From Acidobacteriota bacterium (GTDB lineage: Bacteria; Acidobacteriota; Blastocatellia; UBA7656): DNA of 64,000 nucleotides. Shown piece after piece: positions 19,041 to 28,952 of the stretch. The notes beneath the pieces were generated by a model. That model had not been told where the DNA came from. It ran no database searches and saw nothing but the letters and a program-made list of their open reading frames with translations. Where the stretch lies: contig JBFMDH010000001.1 in assembly GCA_040754075.1 (NCBI GenBank), positions 428,903 to 492,902 of the forward strand. Direction: 5' to 3'. The position numbers and the translations under genes are program-made. Numbering within the stretch: position 1 is the stretch's first letter; every line of letters begins with the position of its first letter.

Positions 19041-19881
19041 AGCTGCTTTTACGCAAATTACTTTGACGCGCAGAAAACGCTTTCGCGTGGGCGAGAGTTT
19101 AATCGTTTTGTTCGTTTTAGGCTACGCTGCGTTTTTATTGGTTGGACCGCTCATCGCCATTATTTTGGGCGCATTTGCGGATGGTTTTGGGGCGTTCATC
19201 AACGCGGTTACTTCCGAAGAAGCAATTTACGCCTTGAAACTCACTTTGATACTGGCGGTTGCCGCAACCCTCATCAATACGATTTTCGGGATGTGCATTT
19301 CCTGGGTTCTGGTGCGCGATGATTTCAAAGGCAAGAGCATTTTAAACGGGCTGGTTGATATGCCGTTTGCGGTGTCGCCGGTTATCGCTGGTTTTATGTT
19401 GATTCTGCTGTTTGGTCGAACCGGTTGGTTTGCGCCTTTGATTGACCGGCTCGGAATCAAAATGGTTTTTGCAACGCCCGGTATGTTAATCGCCACGATT
19501 TTTATCTCTCTGCCATTTGTAATTCGTGAAGTGGTGCCGGTGCTCAAACAGGTCAACCTCGATCAGGAGCAGGCGGCTTACACCATCGGCGCAAGTAAAT
19601 GGCAGACCTTCTGGCGCGTCACACTGCCTGCGATTCGCTGGGGATTGTTTTACGGCATCTCGCTTACGTTTGCCCGCGCGGTCGGGGAAATCGGCGCGGT
19701 CTTGGTGGTAAGCGGCGGCGTGAGCAAATTAACCGAAACCGCAACTCTATTTATTTTTCGTTCACTCGATGATCGCAATTATGTCGGCGCATATGCGATG
19801 TCCGTCGTTCTTGCGGCAATTTCATTCGTCATTTTGATGCTCATCGAACTTTTCAAAAAACGCACAACAGAAAATCACTGA
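19027..19881 (+). CDS. cysW: Sulfate ABC transporter permease CysW
   Basis: Second membrane subunit, 284 aa from ATG 19027, chosen because GGAG lies just upstream and the alternative start would run deep into cysT. It has about six membrane helices, the EAA loop EQAAYTIGASKWQTF and the CysW signature ARAVGEIGAVLVVSGG. It pairs with CysT to form the transmembrane channel. The stop is followed by a 100-nt gap before the porin gene. Confidence 0.95.
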   Translation: MSQTEAAFTQITLTRRKRFRVGESLIVLFVLGYAAFLLVGPLIAIILGAFADGFGAFINAVTSEEAIYALKLTLILAVAATLINTIFGMCISWVLVRDDFKGKSILNGLVDMPFAVSPVIAGFMLILLFGRTGWFAPLIDRLGIKMVFATPGMLIATIFISLPFVIREVVPVLKQVNLDQEQAAYTIGASKWQTFWRVTLPAIRWGLFYGISLTFARAVGEIGAVLVVSGGVSKLTETATLFIFRSLDDRNYVGAYAMSVVLAAISFVILMLIELFKKRTTENH

Positions 19882-19984
19882 ATGAAATCATCGGAACCTC
19901 GTCATAACCTGCAAGGATTTTTCTGCTGTGATGGCATCAGGCAGATTTAAACACCCTCACCGGTAGCAATATCAGGGAGAGTTT

Positions 19985-21490
19985 ATGAATATAAAAATTC
20001 GTTCGTTTACACATAGTTTCATCGTGATGTTGATGACAGTTGTCATTGCTCAGGCACAGGCAGGCGACCAATTATCACTAAAAGCCGATGACGGCAAAGC
20101 GCCTGAATCAACCATTACAGAAGTCGAGCGCCTGAAAAGCGAAATGGAAAAATTGCAAATGGTTGTCGAACAACAGCGGCAATTGCTGCTTGAAATGCAA
20201 AAGCGGCTTGTAATGATGGAAGCGAGTTTGCCGCAAAAAACTTCTGCGCCAAATGATAAATCCGTAGTCGCAAATGCTACTGCGTCGCAAACGCCATCGC
20301 TTGGTGATGGAACCACAGTGACAAAACCGCCTTCAGCACAAGAGAAACCGCCAGCAGTTGCCGGGTGGGATAAAAATCATGCCTTTCTGCGAAGCGCCGA
20401 TGGCGCATTTGAAACCACCATCGGCGGCTACGCTCAACTGGATTTTCGCGGATATGCATCGGGCAATCATCCGCCCAACACTTTTCTCATCCGACGGGCG
20501 CGATTGATTCTCGAAGGCCGTTTGCACCGCTACTACGACTATAAAATCGAAGGCGATTTTTCTGACACCAACAACACCATTTTGCGCGATGGTTTTGTGC
20601 GCATTCATCGCATAGAGGCATTGCAACTCACCTTCGGACAATTTCGCGTGCCGATTTCGCAGGAAGAAATTCGCTCTGACAACACACAGGATTTCATCGA
20701 GCGTTCCCTGGTCAATAATCTGGTGCCCAGTCGCAGTCCCGGCTTGATGGCATCGGGCGTGATAAGCCGAGGTAAATTTGCATATCAGGTTGGCGCGTTC
20801 AATGGCAAAGGATTGCTTGCCGGTAACAATAGCGGCACGCCTGAAATCGCTTTGCGTCTGCGATTCAGTCCGTGGAAACAAGAGAAAATATTTTTAGCGA
20901 AAGGCTTGAGTTTCGGCGGCGCGATTACCCAAGGTCGAAATGTGAACGGGCAGAGTGTTCGCGGGCAAACCGAAAGCCGCAGCTTTACGTTCTTCGCTCC
21001 GGAAACGGTTAATGGAAAATACACGCGGGCGAATGCTGAGTTGACCTGGTTGTTGGGGAGTGCGGCGTTTCGCGCGGAGTATGTGCAAACGCATCAGCAG
21101 CGGCAAAGCTTAGGCGCGGGCGGCACCAATCTTCCGGGCGTCATCGCCAAAGGCTATATGGCGCAGTTCACTTATCTGCTCACCGGGGAAGCTAAACCCG
21201 AAGCGGCAACCGTTACGCCGAAACGCGAACTGTTCAGCAACGAAAATGGCAGGCGCGGATTGGGCGCTTTTGAACTCAAGTTCCGTTATGCCAATTTGCA
21301 AATCGCTGACGGAACGCCGCGAAGCAATCGCGCCGAAACGATTTTCTTTGGTCCCAACTGGTATTTGAATCGTTTCGCGCGTTATCTGCTCGATCTGGGA
21401 TTTGAGCGATACAAAGACCCATCGCGTTCACCTAGTCCACACGATAAAAATTTCTTCGTGGTTCTCAGTCGCCTGCAATTCACGCTCTAA
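19985..21490 (+). CDS. Phosphate-selective porin O/P-like outer-membrane protein
   Basis: A 501-aa outer-membrane beta-barrel of the OprO/OprP family, which forms anion-selective pores. It has a signal peptide (cleaved near AQAQA), then a coiled coil (about 40-82, VERLKSEMEKLQMVVEQQ) that likely mediates trimer contacts, a Pro/Thr linker, and a barrel from about 135 with GYAQLDFRGYA, FLIRRARLILEG, DYKIEGDFS, LTFGQFRVPISQE and a final strand ending in Leu. Its place between cysW and cysA suggests it brings sulfate or related anions across the outer membrane for this importer. That is inference from context; the family is best known for phosphate. Confidence 0.85.
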   Translation: MNIKIRSFTHSFIVMLMTVVIAQAQAGDQLSLKADDGKAPESTITEVERLKSEMEKLQMVVEQQRQLLLEMQKRLVMMEASLPQKTSAPNDKSVVANATASQTPSLGDGTTVTKPPSAQEKPPAVAGWDKNHAFLRSADGAFETTIGGYAQLDFRGYASGNHPPNTFLIRRARLILEGRLHRYYDYKIEGDFSDTNNTILRDGFVRIHRIEALQLTFGQFRVPISQEEIRSDNTQDFIERSLVNNLVPSRSPGLMASGVISRGKFAYQVGAFNGKGLLAGNNSGTPEIALRLRFSPWKQEKIFLAKGLSFGGAITQGRNVNGQSVRGQTESRSFTFFAPETVNGKYTRANAELTWLLGSAAFRAEYVQTHQQRQSLGAGGTNLPGVIAKGYMAQFTYLLTGEAKPEAATVTPKRELFSNENGRRGLGAFELKFRYANLQIADGTPRSNRAETIFFGPNWYLNRFARYLLDLGFERYKDPSRSPSPHDKNFFVVLSRLQFTL

Positions 21491-21505
21491 ATTTGGTGAT
21501 TAATT

Positions 21506-23386
21506 ATGTCCATTATTCTCGAAAATCTGACCAAGCGATACGGCAATCAATTCGTGGTTGATAACCTATCGCTTGAAATTACCGATGGGGAATTATTCGT
21601 TCTGCTGGGTTCAAGCGGCAGCGGCAAAAGCACCATCCTGCGATTGATTGCCGGTCTCACAGAACCAACCGAGGGTCACATATTGCTGCATGGCAAAGAT
21701 GTGACTTACCTGACGCCGCAGGAACGCGGCACCGGTTTCGTCTTTCAAAACTACTCCATCTTTCGTCACCTGAGCGTCAGCGAAAATATCGAGTTCGGCT
21801 TGAAGATTCGCAAAACGCCGCGCGCCGAGCGTGTGAAAAAACGCGAACAATTGCTTGAAATGGTTGGACTCGCGGGACTCGGCAGCCGTTATGCGCATCA
21901 ACTTTCGGGTGGGCAACAACAGCGCGTGGCATTAGCGCGGGCGCTGGCTTATGAACCGAATGTGTTATTGCTTGATGAACCTTTTGGCGCGCTCGATGTG
22001 AAGATTCGCGCGCAATTGCGCCGCAGCCTTAAAGAGATTCAACGTCGACTCGGAGTGACGACAATTCTGGTGACCCACGATCAGGAAGAGGCATTTGAAC
22101 TGGCGGACAGAATCGGCGTGCTTGAACGCGGCAGATTGCTTGAAGTTGACACCGGCGAAAATTTATATGCGTGTCCGAGGACCTTATTTGCGGCGACCTT
22201 TCTGGGCGCAGGTACGGTGCTTGTGGGTAGAGTTGAACAGGGCAAAGCGAAATTCGGCACGCTGAATTTGCCTTTGTCGCCGGAAATTGAGCACAAAGAA
22301 GGCGAACGTGTGCAAGTGTTATTTCGACCCGAACAGGTCAAATTATTTACAGATGAACCGAATGCGGATTTGCCGGTAATCGGCAAAGGCGAAATTATTG
22401 AAGACAATTTCACCGGCGCATTGCGACGATTGCGCCTCAGATTGCCGCATTTGACGGGCACGCGGCAACTTTCCCCTGTGGTGCCGTTCGGTGAAGAGGA
22501 TATGCTGGTCGATGCCGCGGTTGCGCCGGAAAGCGGTTTTGCAGAGAAAGCGGTTTATGTCGGTCTGCGCGATTGGACGATTCTCAAACCTTCGATTCCG
22601 CGCCTGCTGGTTTGTGATTTCGGTGAAGGATTAACGGTTTCGCTTTCGGCGGCGAAAATTCTTGCACAGCAGATGGGCGCGTTAATTACTGTGCTGGCGG
22701 TTGCCGATAACCCCGAAATTGGTGAACGTTTCCGCAGTGTGATTAGTGATGCCATCGAACAGCAGGGATTGGCGCAGGCAGATGTGCATATTCGTTATGG
22801 CAACTTGCTTGAGCAGCTTGCCATTGAGCAGGCTGAATCGTTTTATGAAATGTTGATTGTCTCGGCGAAATCACGAATTAAAAATTTCATAAGCGGCAAT
22901 CGCGAGTCAACGAGCAGGCAGCCCGGCGAATTGTTGCTGAATGAATTGAGTCGTTCGGATATGCCGATTCTGGTGGTGAAAGAAGAACTCACAACCATCA
23001 GGCATCTGTTGATTTGCACGGCGGCAGGCGAACCCGGAAAAAGTGATGTGCGCGTCGGCGGACAACTGGCGCGCCGGCTTGGCGCGACGGTTACTCTTTT
23101 TTATGTGACCAGAGGGGCTGCGGAACCCGATACCTTGGTGCGTAATCACCTGGAACGCGCGGCGGCAACGCTTCGCACCTACGATGTCGAAAGCCGTGTG
23201 CGTTATCGCCAAGCCCACCGACCCGCCGAAGGTATCGTTGCTGAGGCTCACGCCACCGATTATGACCTGATTGTAATGGGCAGTTCCGGTGCGCGTAAGC
23301 GCGCTTTTTTCGGAATGAATAATGTGACGAAAGAGGCGTTTGCAGGAACGCCCAAACCGGTTTTGATTGTTCCTGCTGAAGAATAA
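21506..23386 (+). CDS. cysA: Sulfate ABC transporter ATPase CysA fused to two universal-stress-protein domains
   Basis: ATPase subunit of the importer with an unusual tail; 626 aa against about 350 for ordinary CysA. Residues 1-235 are the ABC domain: Walker A GSSGSGKST (35-43), signature LSGGQQQRVALARAL, Walker B VLLLDEPFGALD and the His switch VTHDQEEAFELADR. A TOBE-like regulatory region follows (about 240-350). Then come two Usp-like domains (about 365-490 and 497-626): LLVCDFGEG and AEQAESFYEMLIVSAKS in the first, LLICTAAGEPGKSDV and DYDLIVMGSSGARKRAFFG in the second. The nucleotide motif G-2x-G-9x-G(S/T) is incomplete in the second (ends Asn-Asn). The fused domains probably sense a cellular signal. 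Confidence 0.92.
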   Translation: MSIILENLTKRYGNQFVVDNLSLEITDGELFVLLGSSGSGKSTILRLIAGLTEPTEGHILLHGKDVTYLTPQERGTGFVFQNYSIFRHLSVSENIEFGLKIRKTPRAERVKKREQLLEMVGLAGLGSRYAHQLSGGQQQRVALARALAYEPNVLLLDEPFGALDVKIRAQLRRSLKEIQRRLGVTTILVTHDQEEAFELADRIGVLERGRLLEVDTGENLYACPRTLFAATFLGAGTVLVGRVEQGKAKFGTLNLPLSPEIEHKEGERVQVLFRPEQVKLFTDEPNADLPVIGKGEIIEDNFTGALRRLRLRLPHLTGTRQLSPVVPFGEEDMLVDAAVAPESGFAEKAVYVGLRDWTILKPSIPRLLVCDFGEGLTVSLSAAKILAQQMGALITVLAVADNPEIGERFRSVISDAIEQQGLAQADVHIRYGNLLEQLAIEQAESFYEMLIVSAKSRIKNFISGNRESTSRQPGELLLNELSRSDMPILVVKEELTTIRHLLICTAAGEPGKSDVRVGGQLARRLGATVTLFYVTRGAAEPDTLVRNHLERAAATLRTYDVESRVRYRQAHRPAEGIVAEAHATDYDLIVMGSSGARKRAFFGMNNVTKEAFAGTPKPVLIVPAEE

Positions 23387-23991
23387 TCCGGTCGTTTTGG
23401 TTTTCTGGCAGAAGTGAAGGGATTTCAGTTTGTGCCCTTATCAAAACTTCGTGAAGGCTATAGGAAAACGTGAATATTCAGGTGAAGCCGGGAAGGCATA
23501 GTGGGAAAAAGCTTTGGCAAAGTTCTTAAAATCCCTTGCATAAAACTGCAAATCATTATATTTTTCATACCCTTCAAGTAATAATGATCAGGCTTGGTTG
23601 TTCTATGGATCATATTCTCAATAATTCTTAATACAAGATGCCTGCTTGACGCCCAAAGGCACAATTTTCAAAATCAGTGGAAATTAGATATGAATGAGGG
23701 GCTTTTCTGTTGACAGAGAAAGCCGCTCGAAAGTGCCCGCCTTTAAGGACCGTAAGGCTTCCGCGTGTTAGGTAATTTCAATATTTTGACGTTTTTGCCG
23801 TAGTCAATTCCTAAAGGAAGCATCAACCTAAAACGGAACGCTAATTGGGTAGCGTGAGGAAATCTCAGGCTGCGCTACCGCATCAGGATTGATGATTCTT
23901 TTCAACGATTAATAGCATCACCTAGCATTTTAAACAAACGATGCTATGGCGATTCTATTGATCAGGCATAAACAATCTTAGGAGGATTTAC
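23387..23991. other. Long leader/intergenic region before the TonB receptor
   Basis: About 600 bases without a supported gene. The last 300 bases look structured: GGTAGCG (23848-23854) pairs with CGCTACC (23873-23879) around an inner TGAG/CTCA stem. The segment 23700-23830 has several G/C-rich tracts set in AT-rich DNA. AGGAGG sits just before the receptor ATG. I recognise no known riboswitch class here. Small ORFs on either strand show no family features. Confidence 0.4.
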
Positions 23992-26900
23992 ATGAGACGA
24001 CTCACTTCAATTGTATTGGCGCTTCTCATCCTATCAAACGTTGCAGTCTTTGCGCAGACAACCCGAGGAAGTTTGTCGGGGAATATCAAAGACCAAAATA
24101 ACGCAACCATCGTAGCCGCCAATGTAACCATAAAAAATGTTGCAACCGGCGAAGAATTTCGCACGACGTCTGATTCTCAAGGGGCGTTCATTTTTGCGTC
24201 GATCCCACTGGGAAAATATTCCATTGCCGTAGAGGCGACCGGATTCAAACGCACCGAAGTAACCGAGGTAGCGATTGAGGTTGGCACCCCTGCGAAAGTT
24301 GATGTGGTGCTGGAGGTCGGAGCCGTCACTGACCAGGTCACCGTCACTGCCGGAGAAGCGCAGGAAATCATCAATACGACTAACCCCACGCTTTCAAAAA
24401 CCGTCACTGCCAAACAGGTTCAGGATTTGCCGCTGCTATCGCGCAATCCCCTTGATTTAGCGCGCTTGCAAGCCGGTCTTGCGGTCAACGGAACCGATGT
24501 TCGCAATGCTTCTGTGCAAGGTCTGCGCGGCAATGCCACCAACGTCACGCAAGATGGCATTAATGCGATGGACAACTTCGTCAAAGGCAGTTCGTTTTTT
24601 GCCATCAGTTCGCCATCGCTTAACGCCACCAGCGAATTCAGCATCACCGTCGGAACGGTTGGTTCGGATGCCGGTCGCGGCGTGGCGCAGGTCACACTGG
24701 TTACGCCGTCAGGAACCAATGAATTTCACGGCGGCGTGTTTTATCAACATCGCAATGATGCGCTAAATGCCAACACCTTTTTCAATAATGCGACAAAAAC
24801 TGAAAAAGCCTATCTGCGGCAACATTTCTTCGGGGTCTCATCATTGGGTCCGGTGTGGATTCCCAAGGTGTATGACGGGCGCAACAAGAGTTTCTGGTTC
24901 TTCTCTTATGAAGGATTTCGCGAGCCGTTCTCGGCAACCCGCAATCGCACAGTGCTGACGGACGATGCGCGCAAAGGAATTTATCGCTATGTGGGTGCGA
25001 ACGGTCAACTGACAACCGTCAACCTGTTGTCGCTTGGCAATTTCCGTTCGTTGAATTCACTGACCACGACGCAACTCAATGCCATGCCGACGGCTAACAA
25101 TACGCTGTTGGGTGATGGGTTGAACACCGCAGGTTTTCGCTACAATGTGCCGGGCGAAGACCCCAGCGACCGCTATAACCTGAGAATCGACCAGAATCTG
25201 TTCAGCAGCGAAAAATTGGGAACCCACAAACTTGAAGCGGTCTGGCATTACGGCGAATTTTTGCTGACTCCTGATACTTTCAATGGTCTTGAATCGCCCT
25301 TCCCAGGCGGCGTTAATGCTTTCCAATCTTCCAGAAGAACCCTGTGGAGCGCCGCGATTCATTCAACCTTTGGCGCTTATGCGACCAACGAGGCGCGCTT
25401 TGGTCATCAGGAAGCGCCAGTAGGATTTCTGCGCGAATCGCAACCTGACACACCCTTCATCACTTTCGGGTCGGTCACCAACTTTAACAATACCTTTATG
25501 TCACAAGGGCGCAACACCAAACTCAATCAGTTTGTTGACAACTTCTCTTTGATTCGCGGGAAACATACTTTCCGTATGGGAATCGATGTACAGAATGTTT
25601 TTGCCTACAGCTACAATGATGCGGGCATTAACCAGACCATCGCCATTGGAACCAACAGTGCAAATCCCGATGGGTTGGTGACGGCCAATTTTCCCAATTT
25701 GCCTTCGGGGCAAGCGGGAACCGATATTTTTAACCGGGCGCGCGCGATCTATCGTGACCTGACCGGTTCGCTAGGTTCGTCATCACGAACCTTCAATGTC
25801 AACAGCCCGGATTCGGGATTTGTGGCGGGCGCAACACGCGGTCGCCGCTTCCTCTACAGAGACGTCAGCTTGTATTTTCAGGACGCCTGGCGCGTAAAAC
25901 GCAACTTCACATTTAATTATGGGGTGCGTTGGGAATATCTGGGGGTGCCGAGTTTGCCTGACGGATTGGGATTGCAAGTAACCAACTTTGACGATATTTT
26001 CGGCGTTTCGGGTCCTGGCAATCTCTTCAAACCTGGTGTGACCGGCGGCAATGCGGCGGCGACGCTTGATTTCGTGAGCGGCACGACCGGCAAATCGCTT
26101 CACCAGAAAGACTACAACAACTTCGCGCCGTTTATCGGGTTTGCCTGGAGTCCGAATTTTGAAAGCGGGATTCTCAGTTGGATACTCGGCAAAGAAGGCC
26201 GTAGTTCGATTCGTTCAGGCTTTTCCATCAGCTATCTGCGCGATGGCTTCACGGTTATCAGCAATGCGCTTGGCGTTGGCACGACCAACCCCGGATTGAT
26301 TCAAACGGCAGCAAGCACAGTGCCCACTGGTGTCCTTACCAGTGCCGGTGTGCCGCTGACGACGCCCATCTTCAAAGTGCCGATTACCTCGGCGGAAAAT
26401 TTCGCCATCAATTCCGGTAACGGGCTATGGGCGATTGACCCGAATTTGGCGACGCCATATGTTCAGCAATGGTCATTCGGTATTGAACGCGAACTTACGC
26501 AAAACATGGCTTTGGAAATTCGTTATGCCGGAAACCATGCGGTTAAAATCTTCCGCGCCGTTGACTACAACGAAGCCAATATTTTTGAAAACGGCTTCTT
26601 GCAGGAATTCCTCAACGCCCAGAGGAATCTGGCGATCAACCAGGCAGCCGGTTCAAATAGCTTTGCCTCAGGAAGACCGGGAACCGTTGCCTTGCCAATC
26701 TTCACGGCGCTGTTCCAAGGCGTTTCTAACGCCAACGGCTTCGGCAGCACGGGCTTTATCTCGAACCTCCAGCAAAACAACATCGGCACGATGGCGAACA
26801 CTTTGGCTTATAGCCCGACCTACAGAACCGGTCGCGGCAATGTCGCGCCGAATTTCTTCGTCGCCAATCCGAATGCCGCTTTTGCCCGCGTTCTGGGCAA

Positions 26901-27726
26901 CGGTTCCTATTCAAATTATCATTCCTTGCAGGTGGAAATTCGCCGCCGCTTTGCCGCTGGTTTGCAATTCCAGGCGAATTACACGCTCAGCCGAACCCTC
27001 AATGATGGCACCACGATTGTCAACAACCAAAGCACGCTTGAGTCCTATCGGACACTGAGAAACCTGCGACTGGATTATCAGAATTCCGATCAGGATCAAC
27101 GCCATCGTTTCGTTGCCAATACGGTTTACGATTTACCGTTTGGCACCGGACGGCGATTCCTGAACAATACTTGGGCGCCACTTCGCAAAGCCCTTGAAGG
27201 CTGGACGCTGGGAACGATTGTCACGATTCAGAGCGGTTCACCTTTTTATATCACTTCAAACCGGACGACGTTTAACAACTTCAACGGCGGAAGCAATCCG
27301 GCGGATTTGGTGGGACTGTCGTTTGATGAGTTCAAGAAAAACCTTGGGGTGTTCAAAACAGCGGCGGGGGTTTTCTTTATCAACCCGACGCTGCTGACTT
27401 TGAATATCAATCCGACGACCGGGCAACTCAATAGTTCCAGAATCAAGGACGGCATCTTTGCTGCGCCGGCTCCCGGAACTTTTGGCAACTTCCCGCTCAA
27501 CTCGCTCTACGGACCGAGCTTTACGCAAACCGATTTCAGTGTGGTCAAACGCACCTATTTCAGTGAGCGTGGCAATGTCGAATTGCGGGTCACAGCATTC
27601 AATGTCTTTAACCATGCCAATTTTACTTTCGGCAGTCAAACCTTCGATAGCGCAAGCTTTGGTCGAATTACCGGCACACGCGGTATCGAGCGTCAATTCC
27701 ATTTCGCTCTCGGCGTCAACTGGTAA
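23992..27726 (+). CDS. Oar-like TonB-dependent receptor with N-terminal carboxypeptidase-regulatory domain
   Basis: A 1244-aa outer-membrane transporter of the large type abundant in acidobacteria. After a signal peptide (cleavage near FAQTT) comes a CarboxypepD_reg-like beta-sandwich (about 25-105: GSLSGNIKDQNNATI, ATGFKRTEVTEV), then the plug domain (LPLLSRNPLDLARLQAGL, ATNVTQDGINAMDNF) and a long 22-strand-type barrel ending in Trp (ALGVNW). C-terminal motifs SGSPFYITSNR and NVELRVTAFNVFNHANF are typical of Oar-like proteins. Cargo is unknown. AGGAGG lies 5 nt upstream and a strong terminator follows. It stands alone. Confidence 0.92.
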   Translation: MRRLTSIVLALLILSNVAVFAQTTRGSLSGNIKDQNNATIVAANVTIKNVATGEEFRTTSDSQGAFIFASIPLGKYSIAVEATGFKRTEVTEVAIEVGTPAKVDVVLEVGAVTDQVTVTAGEAQEIINTTNPTLSKTVTAKQVQDLPLLSRNPLDLARLQAGLAVNGTDVRNASVQGLRGNATNVTQDGINAMDNFVKGSSFFAISSPSLNATSEFSITVGTVGSDAGRGVAQVTLVTPSGTNEFHGGVFYQHRNDALNANTFFNNATKTEKAYLRQHFFGVSSLGPVWIPKVYDGRNKSFWFFSYEGFREPFSATRNRTVLTDDARKGIYRYVGANGQLTTVNLLSLGNFRSLNSLTTTQLNAMPTANNTLLGDGLNTAGFRYNVPGEDPSDRYNLRIDQNLFSSEKLGTHKLEAVWHYGEFLLTPDTFNGLESPFPGGVNAFQSSRRTLWSAAIHSTFGAYATNEARFGHQEAPVGFLRESQPDTPFITFGSVTNFNNTFMSQGRNTKLNQFVDNFSLIRGKHTFRMGIDVQNVFAYSYNDAGINQTIAIGTNSANPDGLVTANFPNLPSGQAGTDIFNRARAIYRDLTGSLGSSSRTFNVNSPDSGFVAGATRGRRFLYRDVSLYFQDAWRVKRNFTFNYGVRWEYLGVPSLPDGLGLQVTNFDDIFGVSGPGNLFKPGVTGGNAAATLDFVSGTTGKSLHQKDYNNFAPFIGFAWSPNFESGILSWILGKEGRSSIRSGFSISYLRDGFTVISNALGVGTTNPGLIQTAASTVPTGVLTSAGVPLTTPIFKVPITSAENFAINSGNGLWAIDPNLATPYVQQWSFGIERELTQNMALEIRYAGNHAVKIFRAVDYNEANIFENGFLQEFLNAQRNLAINQAAGSNSFASGRPGTVALPIFTALFQGVSNANGFGSTGFISNLQQNNIGTMANTLAYSPTYRTGRGNVAPNFFVANPNAAFARVLGNGSYSNYHSLQVEIRRRFAAGLQFQANYTLSRTLNDGTTIVNNQSTLESYRTLRNLRLDYQNSDQDQRHRFVANTVYDLPFGTGRRFLNNTWAPLRKALEGWTLGTIVTIQSGSPFYITSNRTTFNNFNGGSNPADLVGLSFDEFKKNLGVFKTAAGVFFINPTLLTLNINPTTGQLNSSRIKDGIFAAPAPGTFGNFPLNSLYGPSFTQTDFSVVKRTYFSERGNVELRVTAFNVFNHANFTFGSQTFDSASFGRITGTRGIERQFHFALGVNW

Positions 27727-27756
27727 TCCGGGTTTTTAATTATGGAAGTGTTTTTT

Positions 27757-27788
27757 AGGAGCGGTGATTTTCAGCCGCTCCTTTTTTT
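27757..27788 (+). terminator. Intrinsic terminator after the TonB receptor gene
   Basis: AGGAGCGG (27757-27764) and CCGCTCCT (27775-27782) form an 8-bp stem followed by a T tract, 30 nt past the stop. Confidence 0.85.
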
Positions 27789-27813
27789 AGAGCTGAAGGG
27801 ATGTTGAGGGGGT

Positions 27814-27858
27814 GGTCTAAAGACCGCGCTTTAATCAACGACGCGGTCTTGAGACCGC
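27814..27858. repeat. Palindromes GGTCT-AA-AGACC and GCGGTCT-TG-AGACCGC
   Basis: Two perfect hairpins, at 27814-27825 and 27843-27858, followed by GTTCAACA. The same core appears at 29946-29997 after ilvE, also followed by GTTCAAC. Both copies lie just after a gene end. Confidence 0.65.
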
Positions 27859-27994
27859 TTGTTCAACAGCAGTTGTGCAAGGCAGGTTAATCAGCACAAA
27901 CGGGTTGTCGGGCTTGAATAATCCGCTCGGCGAAAATTCAACCTACGGCAAGCCCACCGCGCAAATGCCGGGGTGACGCCGGAAGGTTACGAAC

Positions 27995-28726
27995 TCAATA
28001 TTCCAACTTTCCTTCGTACATCATATCTTTCACCTTGTAACGTCTATCGAGGCGATAGGTGTTGTTGAGTTCGGTGAAAAAATGGATTTCCTCGCTCTCC
28101 GGCGTGATGAACGGTTTGCCATCAACCAGGCGCTGAAAAATGAATCGCGCGCCCAAGCCATCCGGTTTTGGCGGTTGATATTCGTGTAGAAAAATGCGCT
28201 TTCCGCCTTTAATTTCAAGATAGGTGTTATTTTTTAACACCGCTGTGCCACGCGATTGTAATAGCCCATAAGCTTCCTGAACATTGGAGCCGACCTGTTG
28301 CGAATCAACCGAAACCGTGATGACGATGTATTCCAAAAACTCACCCTCAACGATTGATTTCAGGTGCGCCGCCAGTTCATTGCTGAGCGATTGTTTCTGT
28401 TTAACTTCCAACAACCGCGCGATGGCTTGGCGAATGGGTTTGGCAGAAAGGAAACGAATGCGAAAATTCAAGTGTGTCGCCGTATCAGTGTTTGCCGAAG
28501 TGGGCGAATTGACGCCGACTCTGCCGGAGGTCGGACCTCTGAAAAGCGAGACATTGGAGGTGTATACCTGGGTTCGTCCCCAGGGCGAATCATTGAGTAA
28601 TTTCTGCGCCTCTTTTTCCGTCCACTCCGTATAAGGTTTTTTATCCCATTGCGCGAAGGCTTGAAAAGGGATGATTAAAGATAGAAGGGCAAGAAGCAAA
28701 GTTACCCGGTTTTTTAAACACCTCAT
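27995..28726 (-). CDS. Secreted protein of unknown function with WTEKEAxKLL..SPWG motif
   Basis: A 243-aa protein with a signal peptide (MRCLKNRVTLLLALLSLI, cleaved near FAQWD). The mature start has YTEWTEKEAQKLLNDSPWG, a pattern I associate with secreted proteins of acidobacteria that have no assigned function. The middle is alpha-beta (LNFRIRFLSAKPIRQAIARL), the rest beta-rich. No catalytic motif is visible. It is convergent with the TonB receptor and divergent from ilvE. Confidence 0.6.
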   Translation of the reverse strand: MRCLKNRVTLLLALLSLIIPFQAFAQWDKKPYTEWTEKEAQKLLNDSPWGRTQVYTSNVSLFRGPTSGRVGVNSPTSANTDTATHLNFRIRFLSAKPIRQAIARLLEVKQKQSLSNELAAHLKSIVEGEFLEYIVITVSVDSQQVGSNVQEAYGLLQSRGTAVLKNNTYLEIKGGKRIFLHEYQPPKPDGLGARFIFQRLVDGKPFITPESEEIHFFTELNNTYRLDRRYKVKDMMYEGKLEY

Positions 28727-28952
28727 GGTTTATCTCCCTTGGCGAATTGTTAGCAGTTGGGTGATAAGTAAATGACTTGAGCCAAAGATTGTCAACCCCG
28801 CAAGGTGATTCCTGCTGAAATTTCACTGATGCTTGACCATTGTTTGCAGCGACTCGTATCATATCGCTTGTTTTTTACTCGTCACAAAACTCGGTATCCT
28901 TTGGCGATAGTTATCGCACATGACTTACATCAAATCAGGCAGGAGAATATTA

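Noticed and set aside
23458-23664. 68-aa minus-strand ORF in the spacer before the TonB receptor
   Set aside because: No ribosome binding site, no recognisable features, and AT-rich spacer composition.
27915-27980. Possible remnant of a second TonB receptor gene (frame reading NNPLGENSTYGKPTAQ)
   Set aside because: The stretch is too short, and no other receptor motif or open frame surrounds it.
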